From NCBI GenBank assembly GCA_902385635.1, contig CABMGN010000005.1, positions 1 through 51,370 on the forward strand: a stretch of DNA of 51,370 nt. Direction: 5' to 3'. Each line of letters begins with the position of its first letter. Positions within the stretch are counted from its first letter, which is position 1. The notes under the pieces were generated by a model. The model had not been told where the DNA came from and searched no databases. It was given only the letters and a program-made list of their open reading frames with translations. The position numbers and the translations under genes are program-made. The stretch is from an uncultured archaeon (GTDB lineage Archaea; Nanobdellota; Nanobdellia; Pacearchaeales; GW2011-AR1). Below, piece by piece: positions 18,402-27,224 of the stretch.

Positions 18402-19408
18402 ATTTCATTCTCCTTAATTTTCAACTCTTTCTTATCTTTGCCCATAACCAGAACTCTGCTGTATTCAAATTCATCAAGAATTTTATAATTCTCTTTTAAC
18501 CTTTTCAGTTCTACTGAAAGTTTTTTTGCAAAATCTTTTACTTCGCGATGCCAGGGCATTTGTTCATACCTTAGTCTTTCCTTAGCAAAACCAACATGCA
18601 TGAATCCCTTGATCTCAATAAACTGCGGCCTTGATTTTTTTATTAACTGAGCATACTCTGGAATTAATTCGTTAGACATATTAAGATCTTTCACGAGATT
18701 TATTCTGAAGACTGTTCTAGTTTTTTTTCTTATTCTTGGAAGAAATTCTAATGTTTCATTTAACTTTTTCCAAGCATCTTTTTTCGTGCTTCTGTGAAAT
18801 TTATCATACAATCTTTCATTAGGAGCATTTACCGAAACATAAACCTGTGTAGGAAGCTGTTTTTTCTTTTCTAATTTTTTCAAAACTTCTGGATAAAGCC
18901 CGTTTGTTACAAGAAAGCTAGTCTTCTTTCTTTTTCTTAATTCTTTAATTAATTCTCCTAGATTTGGGTAAATAGTTGGTTCTCCAGAAAGAGAAATAGC
19001 AAATTGCATTGGTTCTTGAGCTTCTTCCCATTTTTTCATATTTGCTTTACTTCTTGTTTTATATCTTGTTTCTGGAAGAATCTTGAATCCTCGAAGCAAG
19101 TTTCTTTGTGCTTCAATACATCCGTCAACGATCTCCTTTGCGGAATCTATCTGCCCCGGGATTTTCTCTCCCGTGGTAAATTCAATCGCTCTCCAACAAT
19201 GTAAACACTGATTTGGGCACCATAGAGAGGGAGTCATCTGGCAACATCTATGGCTTTTAATTCCGTAGAATTTTTCTTTATAACAACAATCCTCTCCACG
19301 AATAGCTTTTTTCGTCCACTGACAAATTTGTACTGCAGAATGTTTATTTTTTCCCACAATTCTGTAGTGCTGTTTTTCTAAAGATTTCTGAACTTTTTCT
19401 GGTAGCAT
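18398..19408 (-). CDS. taw1: tRNA 4-demethylwyosine synthase (radical SAM, Taw1/TYW1)
   Basis: SLWCPNQCLHCWRAIEF CxxxCxxC motif, AISLSGEPTIYPNL, FIEIKGFMHVG. Confidence 0.93.
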   Translation of the reverse strand: MLPEKVQKSLEKQHYRIVGKNKHSAVQICQWTKKAIRGEDCCYKEKFYGIKSHRCCQMTPSLWCPNQCLHCWRAIEFTTGEKIPGQIDSAKEIVDGCIEAQRNLLRGFKILPETRYKTRSKANMKKWEEAQEPMQFAISLSGEPTIYPNLGELIKELRKRKKTSFLVTNGLYPEVLKKLEKKKQLPTQVYVSVNAPNERLYDKFHRSTKKDAWKKLNETLEFLPRIRKKTRTVFRINLVKDLNMSNELIPEYAQLIKKSRPQFIEIKGFMHVGFAKERLRYEQMPWHREVKDFAKKLSVELKRLKENYKILDEFEYSRVLVMGKDKKELKIKENEI

Positions 19409-19442
19409 TCATTTTTTAATCAAATTCAAAATTTAAATGCTT

Positions 19443-20888
19443 CTAAAAGAAAAAAGCAATAACCCACTTAACCATCAAGGCTAGGAGTAATAATAGTAGG
19501 AAGTAAGTAATGTACTTGAAAGATTTTTCTGCGACTTTTTCTGATTTTGTTATCCCTAAAACTCCTAGATAAAAGAATCTTCCCCCGTCTAAGAATCCCA
19601 GTGGGAGCATATTAAAGAGAGCAACAGCTAAATTAATCAGAAGAACCCACCAAAGTAAATCATAGAAGAAAACAACAGTTTGACCATCAAATGCTGGTTC
19701 ATAATACGTTCCAGGAGTTTTCACTAAACTAAATACCCCCACTATTGCCCCCCTGATTCCAGAAGAATTTGATTCAAAGAACCCAATTCCCAGCCAGGCT
19801 TTACTAGAATTTTTTGAATTCTCTCCAAGAGTTACTACCTGATTAATCCTCTTACCCTCACTACCCAGGCTAGTCACTTCAATTTCTTCTCCAGGTCTAT
19901 ATTTATCTAGTTCCTGGGCAAGTTCAGCTCTGCTATTTACCCGGACACCATCAATTGCATAAATAATCCTTGAAAAGTTTGCTCTGATTGCCGGGGCATC
20001 ATCATACAAGATTATCCCCCCATAAGTTTTGAAACTCTCGTTCTGAGCTGCAAAATCATTCTTAGATATAATATAAGTTTTATTCTCTGCTAGAATACTG
20101 TTAAATCCCTTATCGTCCATCTTTCCGAGAATTCCGTAAAAAGAATGATTCTGAACATCAATACCGTTTATTTTTTCAATTTGACTTAGATTCATTGGTT
20201 CATATGAAAAAGTATTATACATAACCCCTGCTGGCGCAAAGGCCATCTTGAAGAATAATAAAAAGAGAATTCCAACAATCAGGAAAACAAGGATATTCGC
20301 AAAAACACCCGCAGAAAGGATAGACATTTGTTCAAACTTTTTCTTTTTCGTCATTTGCTTATCATTTTGTTCGACAAATGCCCCAAAGAACGCTGGGAAA
20401 TATTTCAAGAATGCAAAACCAGTACTTTTTATCTTAACTCCATAACGCGCAGCAAAAATTCCGTGGAAGAATTCGTGGCACGTGGCTACAATTAAAATTG
20501 CAACTATAAAATAAATAAAATAGAATGGCGGAAACATTGACTCTAAGCCAAATAACTGTGGAAAGTATGGAATGAGCGGCATGACGGGGGGAGCCTTCAA
20601 TGTCTCAGCAATCTGTGGTTGAGTCATATAGATATACACAGTCTGTACAATCAAAATTAACATAGCAACCATAAGGATAAATCCTAGGATAATTGAAATA
20701 TAACTAAGAACTTTCAAAGTTTTTTTGTACTTCTTTCCGGTTCTTTCGATGAGCTTCATTCCCCAACTTGTTCTATATAATAATAACCAACCCTCTTGCT
20801 TCAAGTTTTTTCTCTTTTTATACAAAAAAAATCCAGCAAAACCTAAGAACAGTACTAAAAATATTAAATCTACAATAATTAAATTCAT
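19443..20888 (-). CDS. Site-2 protease family (M50) membrane metalloprotease with PDZ-like region
   Basis: ATCHEFFHGIFAARYGV (HExxH) and MLPLGFLDGGRFFYL. Confidence 0.9.
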   Translation of the reverse strand: MNLIIVDLIFLVLFLGFAGFFLYKKRKNLKQEGWLLLYRTSWGMKLIERTGKKYKKTLKVLSYISIILGFILMVAMLILIVQTVYIYMTQPQIAETLKAPPVMPLIPYFPQLFGLESMFPPFYFIYFIVAILIVATCHEFFHGIFAARYGVKIKSTGFAFLKYFPAFFGAFVEQNDKQMTKKKKFEQMSILSAGVFANILVFLIVGILFLLFFKMAFAPAGVMYNTFSYEPMNLSQIEKINGIDVQNHSFYGILGKMDDKGFNSILAENKTYIISKNDFAAQNESFKTYGGIILYDDAPAIRANFSRIIYAIDGVRVNSRAELAQELDKYRPGEEIEVTSLGSEGKRINQVVTLGENSKNSSKAWLGIGFFESNSSGIRGAIVGVFSLVKTPGTYYEPAFDGQTVVFFYDLLWWVLLINLAVALFNMLPLGFLDGGRFFYLGVLGITKSEKVAEKSFKYITYFLLLLLLALMVKWVIAFFF

Positions 20889-20936
20889 TTCATCCTCTTA
20901 AGATTATAGTTTTTAGTAGTTTATAAAATAATCCAA

Positions 20937-21101
20937 CTACTTCTTTTTTATTGTTCTGAATGCAGTTTTTTTACACTTCCTGCACTTAACTTTTTTTGAA
21001 AGAATTTTTAGTGGACTCGCTCTTATCTTTGTATTACAATTCTTACAGATGAATGCATTCTTGAACATTCTGTTATTTGCTTCTGGAATCTTAGTTGCCA
21101 T
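20937..21101 (-). CDS. rpl40e: 50S ribosomal protein eL40 (54 aa; absent from the supplied ORF track)
   Basis: MATKIPEANNRMFKNAFICKNCNTKIRASPLKILSKKVKCRKCKKTAFRTIKKK; four-Cys zinc ribbon and PEA...R..K N-terminus typical of eL40. Confidence 0.88.
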   Translation of the reverse strand: MATKIPEANNRMFKNAFICKNCNTKIRASPLKILSKKVKCRKCKKTAFRTIKKK

Positions 21102-21506
21102 TTACAGTTTCCTCCTAACTATTTTTTGACCTTCAATATCCCAATACTCACAATTTCCATTTTCTTCTAATTCATTAAATAAATCTTGATCTGGGCACGG
21201 AACATCTATTGTCTCAAAACTTTCAAGATCCATTAAACTTACTCTCCCATCTGATTTTGAAAGAACTTGGGCTTTTCTTTTCTCAACTAGCGGAACATCG
21301 AATCTATCATGCCCCGGAACAACAAAAACTTTTTTGTTTCCAGTAATTATTCCAACAGCTTCAATTCTACATTTAGCGTGTCCGTGTTTTCCAGTTTTAG
21401 AAATGTCCATACTTTTCACAGTACACGGAGTACCATCAACCATGATGTTTGTTCCAACTTTCGCTTCTGTCGCCTCTATAATTTTTAATACCATTAAATG
21501 AAACAA
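21102..21506 (-). CDS. Translation factor aIF5A
   Basis: SKTGKHGHAKCRIEA hypusination loop; likely start MVLKII at 21494. Confidence 0.94.
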   Translation of the reverse strand: MFHLMVLKIIEATEAKVGTNIMVDGTPCTVKSMDISKTGKHGHAKCRIEAVGIITGNKKVFVVPGHDRFDVPLVEKRKAQVLSKSDGRVSLMDLESFETIDVPCPDQDLFNELEENGNCEYWDIEGQKIVRRKL

Positions 21507-22205
21507 AAAAAGAAGATTTATAAACGTTTTTACTTACGACTGAATATTACAATGGTACTTCAAAAAAAAGATTTCATTGAATTTGAATTTATTGGCAAAA
21601 TAAAAGACACTGGAGAACTATTTGACTCAAATATCGCGGGGGAATTAAAAAAAATAAATCCCGAAGCAATAGCTAAACCTTACATTATTCCTCTTGGAGA
21701 AGGCTTATTCATGCCTGCTGTTGAGGAATTTCTGATTGGGAAACCAGAAACTGCTGCTAGTTATGATATCTCTTTAACTCCCGAAAAAGCATTTGGCCTT
21801 CGAAATTCAAAATTTGTTCAGATAATGCCCCTAAAGATTTTTCATAGTCAGAGGATTGTTCCTACTCCAGGTTCTGTCTTTAATTTTGATGGGCGATTAG
21901 GAAAGGTTCTTTCTGTGAACGGTGGGAGAGTTATAACCGACTTTAACCACCCTCTTGCCGGAAAAGAAGTTAATTATAAAATAAACATTATAAAAAAAGT
22001 AGAAGACCTAAATCAAAAGACCAAAGCACTAATAGAGTTTTTTTTACAGAAAGACATATCCTTTACAATTGAAGGAAATAAACTAAAAATAGAAGCAGAG
22101 ACACAAATAGCTAAATTTTTGGGGTTATTTAAAGATAAGTTCAAGGATCTTCTAAACCTAGAGTTAGAAATAGAAGAATCAAAAAAAGAAGAGAAAAAAG
22201 AATAA
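21498..22205 (+). CDS. FKBP-type peptidyl-prolyl isomerase (SlyD-like)
   Basis: DFIEFEFIGKIKDTGELFDSN...PLGEGLFMPAVEEFLIG; likely start MVLQKK at 21552. Confidence 0.9.
   Translation: MKQKKKIYKRFYLRLNITMVLQKKDFIEFEFIGKIKDTGELFDSNIAGELKKINPEAIAKPYIIPLGEGLFMPAVEEFLIGKPETAASYDISLTPEKAFGLRNSKFVQIMPLKIFHSQRIVPTPGSVFNFDGRLGKVLSVNGGRVITDFNHPLAGKEVNYKINIIKKVEDLNQKTKALIEFFLQKDISFTIEGNKLKIEAETQIAKFLGLFKDKFKDLLNLELEIEESKKEEKKE
21517..21524. promoter_or_regulatory. Palindromic TATA box TTTATAAA between divergent aIF5A and FKBP genes
   Basis: Centre lies 26-31 bp from both corrected ATGs (21494 minus, 21552 plus). Confidence 0.65.
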
Positions 22206-22277
22206 GTCTCTTATAAGTGACTAACTTTTGGATTTTAAAACAACAATTCTTATAAACAGTAATTATTTAGGTGTTTT

Positions 22278-23402
22278 ATGGGTGATGACTTATTCAAAAG
22301 GACTGATACTAAGGACAAAAACGTTTCTGATGAGGTTAGAGAAATTGATAAAGAGTTGGAAGAACTCTTAAAGAAACAGGCAGCTAAGATTAAGGTTGTA
22401 GGTATTGGTGGTGGAGGAAATAACTCTCTTTCTAGAATGCGAGAGATTGGAATTAAGGGGGGAGAACTAATCGCTATTAATACAGATGCACAGGATTTGC
22501 TCTACGCAAATGCAGACCATAAAATCTTAATCGGAAAAGAGTTAACAATGGGTTTGGGTGCGGGGTCTAATCCTAAAGTGGGTGCAGAAGCAGCAAAAGA
22601 ATCTGAGGCAGAAATTAAGAAGAAGTTGGCGGGGGGAGATATGGTTTTCATTACTTGCGGTCTTGGTGGAGGAACAGGTACTGGCGCAGCGCCAGTTGTT
22701 TCCGGCATTGCTAGGAGGCAAGGAGCATTAACTATTGGGGTCGTAACTCTTCCATTTACTCTTGAGGGAGCTAAAAGAATAGAGAACGCTATGGATGGTT
22801 TAGAAAAAATGCAAGCCGCAGTAGATACTCTTATTGTAATCCCAAATGATAAGCTTCTAGAACTTGCTCCGGATTTACCTTTACACACCGCATTTAAAAT
22901 TGCAGATGAGATTCTAACCAATGCTGTTAAAGGAGTTACAGAGTTAATAACAACTTCGGGTTTAGTTAACTTAGACTTTGCAGATATTAAAGCAGTTATG
23001 GCTAATGGGGGTGTCTCTTTAATTGGAATGGGAGAGTCAGACTCCCAAAATAGAGCATCAGACTCTGTAGATAAGGCAATCCATAACCCTCTTCTTGATG
23101 TAGACATTTCAAATGCAAAAGGAGCGCTAGTAAACATTGTTGGGGGTCAGGACATGACTCTTGATGAGTGCAGAGTTGTGATGGAACAAATAGGTTCACG
23201 ATTAAGCCCAGACGCAAAAATAATCTGGGGAGCAAAAATTTCTCCAGATATGGATAAATCCATGAGAGTTTTGTTAATAGTTACAGGGGTGCGAAGTACG
23301 CAGATTCTTGGGGATTTAGATGATATTGATGAAGTTAGAAGAAAAGAAATTGAAGAAGAGTTAGGAATAGAATTTTTCACAGGCGAATCAGAAGAAGATT
23401 AA
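22278..23402 (+). CDS. ftsZ: Cell division protein FtsZ
   Basis: GGLGGGTGTGAAP tubulin signature, VVGIGGGGNNSLSRM, NTDAQDL. Confidence 0.97.
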   Translation: MGDDLFKRTDTKDKNVSDEVREIDKELEELLKKQAAKIKVVGIGGGGNNSLSRMREIGIKGGELIAINTDAQDLLYANADHKILIGKELTMGLGAGSNPKVGAEAAKESEAEIKKKLAGGDMVFITCGLGGGTGTGAAPVVSGIARRQGALTIGVVTLPFTLEGAKRIENAMDGLEKMQAAVDTLIVIPNDKLLELAPDLPLHTAFKIADEILTNAVKGVTELITTSGLVNLDFADIKAVMANGGVSLIGMGESDSQNRASDSVDKAIHNPLLDVDISNAKGALVNIVGGQDMTLDECRVVMEQIGSRLSPDAKIIWGAKISPDMDKSMRVLLIVTGVRSTQILGDLDDIDEVRRKEIEEELGIEFFTGESEED

Positions 23403-23439
23403 TCCCAAATTTTAAAAACTCTCTTTCTATAAAATAAAT

Positions 23440-23637
23440 ATGAGTGAAGAAGAAAAACCCGGATTTGCAGGATCAAGTAAGTCTTTTTTTATCAAATGTA
23501 AAAGAGTTTGGACTACTTTAAAAAAACCCTCTAGAAAAGAGTTCGAGACAATTGCAAAAGTTTCTGCGATAGGGATAGTCCTTCTTGGGGCCGTAGGTTT
23601 CCTTATTTCTATAATAATCAAGCTTATTTTCCCATAA
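23440..23637 (+). CDS. secE: Protein translocase SecE/Sec61-gamma
   Basis: 65 aa, amphipathic helix then single C-terminal TM (VWTTLKKPSRKEFETIAKVSAIGIVLLGAVGFLISIIIKLIF), between ftsZ and spt5. Confidence 0.9.
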   Translation: MSEEEKPGFAGSSKSFFIKCKRVWTTLKKPSRKEFETIAKVSAIGIVLLGAVGFLISIIIKLIFP

Positions 23638-23698
23638 GTAAAATTTATAAATCTACATTTTTACATAATATTACTACTTCTAAAAATTTAGGAGCTAG

Positions 23699-24181
23699 TT
23701 GGAACCAAATAAGATGATTTTCATTATAAAAGTAATAACAAACAAGGAAGAGAAAGCACTAGAGATGATCTCTGATAAAGCTAAAAAGAAAAATCTTAAT
23801 GTATTCTCTGTTTCTCGCCCTCACGGAATGAGGGGTTATGTTTTACTAGAAGCAGAAGATAGAGATTCTGCAGAAGAGGCTGTTTTTAATCTACCTTATG
23901 TTAAGGGAATAATTGGAAAAACAATCTCTTACGAAGAGATAAAAAATATGGTTGAACCTTCTGTAACAACAATATCAATTAAGGAAGGAGACATTGTTGA
24001 GATCATTTCAGAGCCATTTAAGAAAGAAAAAGCAAAAGTTTTAAGAATAGATAAACAGAAAGAAGAAGTTGTTGTCAGCCTTTTGGGAGCAGTAGTTCCT
24101 ATGCCTCTAACAATTAAATTAGATAATGTTCGTGTTGTTAGAAGAGAGGAAGGCGAAGACGATCAGGAGAATAACCAATGA
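23699..24181 (+). CDS. spt5: Transcription elongation factor Spt5 (NusG-like)
   Basis: NGN domain plus KOW (IKEGDIVEIISEPFKKEKAKVLRID). Confidence 0.93.
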   Translation: MEPNKMIFIIKVITNKEEKALEMISDKAKKKNLNVFSVSRPHGMRGYVLLEAEDRDSAEEAVFNLPYVKGIIGKTISYEEIKNMVEPSVTTISIKEGDIVEIISEPFKKEKAKVLRIDKQKEEVVVSLLGAVVPMPLTIKLDNVRVVRREEGEDDQENNQ

Positions 24182-24894
24182 TAATCAAGTTACTTGTCGA
24201 GGGTGGAGCAATGAAGCCAGGACCAACTCTTAGTCAGAAATTAGGCCCAGCTGGAATTAATATGAATCAAGTTCTTCAAAAAATTAATGAAGCAACAAAA
24301 GACTTTGCGGGTTTGAAGGTTCCGGTAGAATTAGATATAGATACTTCAACAAAAACTTTTGAAGTAAAGGTTTTTTCTCCACCAGTTTCGGAGTTAATTA
24401 AGAGGGAGCTAAAAATAGATAAGGGATCGGGATTACAAAAAAAACAGTACGTTGCTAATGCTTCTATTGAGCAGATAATTTCTGTTGCAAAGACTAAACA
24501 ATCAAATATGTTATGTAAGGATTTAAAATCAGCAGTAAAAACAGTCGCGGGAACCTGTGTTTCTCTAGGTGTTTTAATAGAAAATAAGCGCGCAGTAGAA
24601 GTAGAAAGAGAAATTGAAGAGGGGAAATATGATAAGGAAATAAAAGCTGAGAGCACAAAGACCCCTGAAGACAAAAAGAAGAAATTAGACACTTACTTTG
24701 CGGAACTAAAAACACAGCAGGATAAAGCAATGAAGCAAGAGCAGGCTGCTAAAGAAGCAGCAGCTGCCGCAGCACAAGCTGCAGCACCAACTGCAACAGC
24801 TACAACAGCAGCCCCAGCAACGGCTGGAGCAAAAACTCCTGCAGCTGCCCCAGCAGCAAAAGCCCCCGCAAAAACCGATGCTAAAAAGAAATAA
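24178..24894 (+). CDS. rpl11: 50S ribosomal protein uL11 with Ala-rich C-terminal extension
   Basis: LLVEGGAMKPGPTLSQKLGPAGINMNQV; about 50-residue Ala/Thr/Pro/Lys tail. Confidence 0.94.
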   Translation: MIIKLLVEGGAMKPGPTLSQKLGPAGINMNQVLQKINEATKDFAGLKVPVELDIDTSTKTFEVKVFSPPVSELIKRELKIDKGSGLQKKQYVANASIEQIISVAKTKQSNMLCKDLKSAVKTVAGTCVSLGVLIENKRAVEVEREIEEGKYDKEIKAESTKTPEDKKKKLDTYFAELKTQQDKAMKQEQAAKEAAAAAAQAAAPTATATTAAPATAGAKTPAAAPAAKAPAKTDAKKK

Positions 24895-24926
24895 TTTATA
24901 AACAAATTTTAGCTCAGGTTCAATAT

Positions 24927-25000
24927 GGGGATATGGGGTAGCCTGGTTAGCCTCAGAGGTTTGGGACCTCTTGACCCCGGTTCAAATCCGGGTATCCCCA
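24927..25000 (+). tRNA. tRNA-Pro(TGG)
   Basis: Acceptor GGGGATA/TATCCCC, anticodon arm AGAGG-TTTGGGA-CCTCT, T-arm CCCGG-TTCAAAT-CCGGG, discriminator A. Confidence 0.93.
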
Positions 25001-25050
25001 TTCGTTTTTAGGAGCGAATGAGACAAAAAGTAACTTAATATAATACTAAA

Positions 25051-25269
25051 ATGCCAACAAAAACAAAAAAAGTAAAAGCAGCAGGAAGATTTGGATGTAG
25101 ATACGGAAAAAAAGTTAGAACTAAACTAGCGGCAGTAGAATCTATTCAAAGAAAAAAACAAAAATGTCCTTTTTGCGGAAAATTACAAGCAAAAAGACTC
25201 TCAAAAGGAATTTGGCACTGTAAAAAGTGTGATAAAAAATTTGCATCAAATACTTATCACTTAGATTAA
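25051..25269 (+). CDS. rpl37ae: 50S ribosomal protein eL43 (L37Ae)
   Basis: GRFGCRYGKKVRTKLAAVE...CPFCGKLQAKRLSKGIWHCKKC. Confidence 0.94.
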   Translation: MPTKTKKVKAAGRFGCRYGKKVRTKLAAVESIQRKKQKCPFCGKLQAKRLSKGIWHCKKCDKKFASNTYHLD

Positions 25270-25299
25270 ATTTAAAATACTAAAAATACTAATAAAATA

Positions 25300-25437
25300 A
25301 TGGCAAACTACAAATGCTTCAAATGCGGTAAAAAAATAGTTAGTAATACTCTCGATAAAAGATTTGTCTGTCCTGGATGCGGGAGTAAAATTTTCTACAA
25401 ACCAAGAACTAACGTAAGAAGAGTTAAGGCAGATTAA
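25300..25437 (+). CDS. rpoP: DNA-directed RNA polymerase subunit P (Rpo12; 45 aa, absent from ORF track)
   Basis: MANYKCFKCGKKIVSNTLDKRFVCPGCGSKIFYKPRTNVRRVKAD; conserved position between eL43 and prefoldin beta. Confidence 0.93.
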   Translation: MANYKCFKCGKKIVSNTLDKRFVCPGCGSKIFYKPRTNVRRVKAD

Positions 25438-25444
25438 TTTTAAG

Positions 25445-25774
25445 ATGGCAGAAAATAAACAGCAAAAATTGCAAGAGCTACAATTCTTAGAGCATAGTAT
25501 TCAAAACTTAATCCTCCAAAAACAGGCTTTTGATATGGAGCTTTCTGAGACCAAATCTGCCTTAGAGGAACTAAATAGCTCCTCTGAAGAGGTATACAAA
25601 ATAATCGGACAATTAATGATTAAGACAGACAAAAAGAAGATCTTAGAAGAGCTGCACAACAAGGAGAAGCTACTCTCAGTAAGAGTTAGTTCTCTCGAGA
25701 AACAAGAAAAATCTCTTTCGGAAAAAGTAGAATCAATCAGAGAAGAAATTTTATCTGAAAATAAAAAAAAGTGA
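25445..25774 (+). CDS. pfdB: Prefoldin beta subunit
   Basis: Coiled-coil/hairpin/coiled-coil (LQELQFLEHSIQNLILQKQAFDMELSE...EEVYKIIGQLMIK). Confidence 0.9.
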   Translation: MAENKQQKLQELQFLEHSIQNLILQKQAFDMELSETKSALEELNSSSEEVYKIIGQLMIKTDKKKILEELHNKEKLLSVRVSSLEKQEKSLSEKVESIREEILSENKKK

Positions 25775-25864
25775 TTTTCCGTCGAGGAAAATAAATTCTT
25801 ACCTTAAAAACATATATATTTTTACCTACGAAATATTTATAAACAGCTTGTTTCTAGATAAGTT

Positions 25865-26257
25865 ATGGTGTTTAATAAACTTAAAAAAGCGTTGATGGGC
25901 TCAGGCGATGTTGCTGGAGACGAATACATCGAAATTGACCTAAACCAAGAAAAGAAAGATAAAAAAGTCTTGATCCGTCTTTTCAGCTTAAAGCAATACG
26001 AAGAGGTTAATGACATTCTTAATGCTTTAAGAGAAGGATATACAATTGCAGTAATAGATATTAAGACTCTTAGACAGAAAGACTCTATAGAGTTGAAAAG
26101 ATCTGTTGCTAAGATTAAAAAAACTGTTGATGCTATTGGCGGAAACATAGCTGGTTTCGGTGAAAATACTGTAATCGTAACACCTCCTTTCGCAAAAATT
26201 CATAAAGAAGCAGAAAGAATTCCAAGAGAAGGTATGCCTGCTAACAAATTCATGTAA
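25865..26257 (+). CDS. sepF: Archaeal SepF-like cell division protein
   Basis: N-terminal amphipathic segment MVFNKLKKALMG; SepF core (LKQYEEVNDILNALREGYTIAVIDIKTLRQKDSIELKRSVAKIKKTVDAIGGNIAGFGENTVIVTPP). Confidence 0.9.
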   Translation: MVFNKLKKALMGSGDVAGDEYIEIDLNQEKKDKKVLIRLFSLKQYEEVNDILNALREGYTIAVIDIKTLRQKDSIELKRSVAKIKKTVDAIGGNIAGFGENTVIVTPPFAKIHKEAERIPREGMPANKFM

Positions 26258-26298
26258 TTTTTCTTAGGAGAAGCTAATCAATAGCTCATTTACAAAAG

Positions 26299-27180
26299 AT
26301 GGTGAAAAGAACTTTATTAATTATTTTGTCAGTCTTGATTTTAACTCAGTTAGTGCTAGCTATGCCTACTGAAATTAGAGTAAAGACCCTTCCTTATAAT
26401 GAGGTTATTGTAACTATTACTAAAAACGGTCAAACTCTCGAGAGATATACAGGTTCTTCTAATTATTTTGGTGATGCTATCTTCAAATACTCCTCTTCAT
26501 CTCGGACCTTTGATATGTATGTTCAGGTAAGAAATCTTAAGGAAACACTATATTTCGAGTCTTACCCCGAGACAGAAGCCGGAGGAACACAACTTGTAGA
26601 ACTATATCCCGCAGATTTTATCTTTCCAGAACCTATAAACCGGGAAAATAAAACACAACAGACACCGATGACGGGGGATGTTGTAGCTTCTTCAAATACT
26701 ACTGAGATAAATGAAACAACTGCAGTTGTACCCCCCGCAGAGGTTGATCAGCCAGTTGTAACCGAAACTCCAGTAGTAGTAACTAATAGTACACCTAAGA
26801 AGTCATGGTTTACTAGTTTTGCGTCTGATGAAAATGGTGAAGTAAAAATATCCCTTAATACTCTCTATTATATTATAGGAGCAATTATTGTTATTATTAT
26901 AGTCATTTTCCTTATTCGAAGGATAGTAAAGAAGAGGAGAGATAACCCCTATTACGATTACAAACCCGCTAAGAGTGAGGTTAAAGTAAGAAAATTAAGC
27001 GAGCTTATGGAAGACCGGGGAGATCTGAATGTTCCTTCTAGAGATTTTGCTAAGGCAGAAAAGAAGTTACACGATGCAGAAGCTCAGGTTAGTAGATTAA
27101 AAAATCAAGATAGAATAGATTCTATACAGAAAAAAATTGAAGAACAACAGAGAGAGCTTAGAAGATTGCAGAGAGGATAA
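26299..27180 (+). CDS. Single-TM surface protein: signal peptide, beta domain, Thr/Val/Pro linker, TM, cytoplasmic coiled coil
   Basis: MVKRTLLIILSVLILTQLVLAMP; YYIIGAIIVIIIVIFLIRRIVKKRR; C-terminal KAEKKLHDAEAQVSRLKNQDRIDSIQKKIEEQQRELRRLQ. Confidence 0.75.
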   Translation: MVKRTLLIILSVLILTQLVLAMPTEIRVKTLPYNEVIVTITKNGQTLERYTGSSNYFGDAIFKYSSSSRTFDMYVQVRNLKETLYFESYPETEAGGTQLVELYPADFIFPEPINRENKTQQTPMTGDVVASSNTTEINETTAVVPPAEVDQPVVTETPVVVTNSTPKKSWFTSFASDENGEVKISLNTLYYIIGAIIVIIIVIFLIRRIVKKRRDNPYYDYKPAKSEVKVRKLSELMEDRGDLNVPSRDFAKAEKKLHDAEAQVSRLKNQDRIDSIQKKIEEQQRELRRLQRG

Positions 27181-27224
27181 TTCTGAGCACTAACTTTATA
27201 ACCTAGTTCATTTTTATTTTCTTA

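Noticed and set aside
22502-23380. Minus-strand ORFs antisense to ftsZ (22502..23137, 23002..23235, 23147..23380)
   Set aside because: Overlap the FtsZ coding sequence entirely, no recognisable features
24276-24905. Minus-strand ORFs antisense to uL11, including an Ala-rich 70-aa ORF (24693..24905)
   Set aside because: Mirror of the low-complexity Ala codons in the uL11 tail
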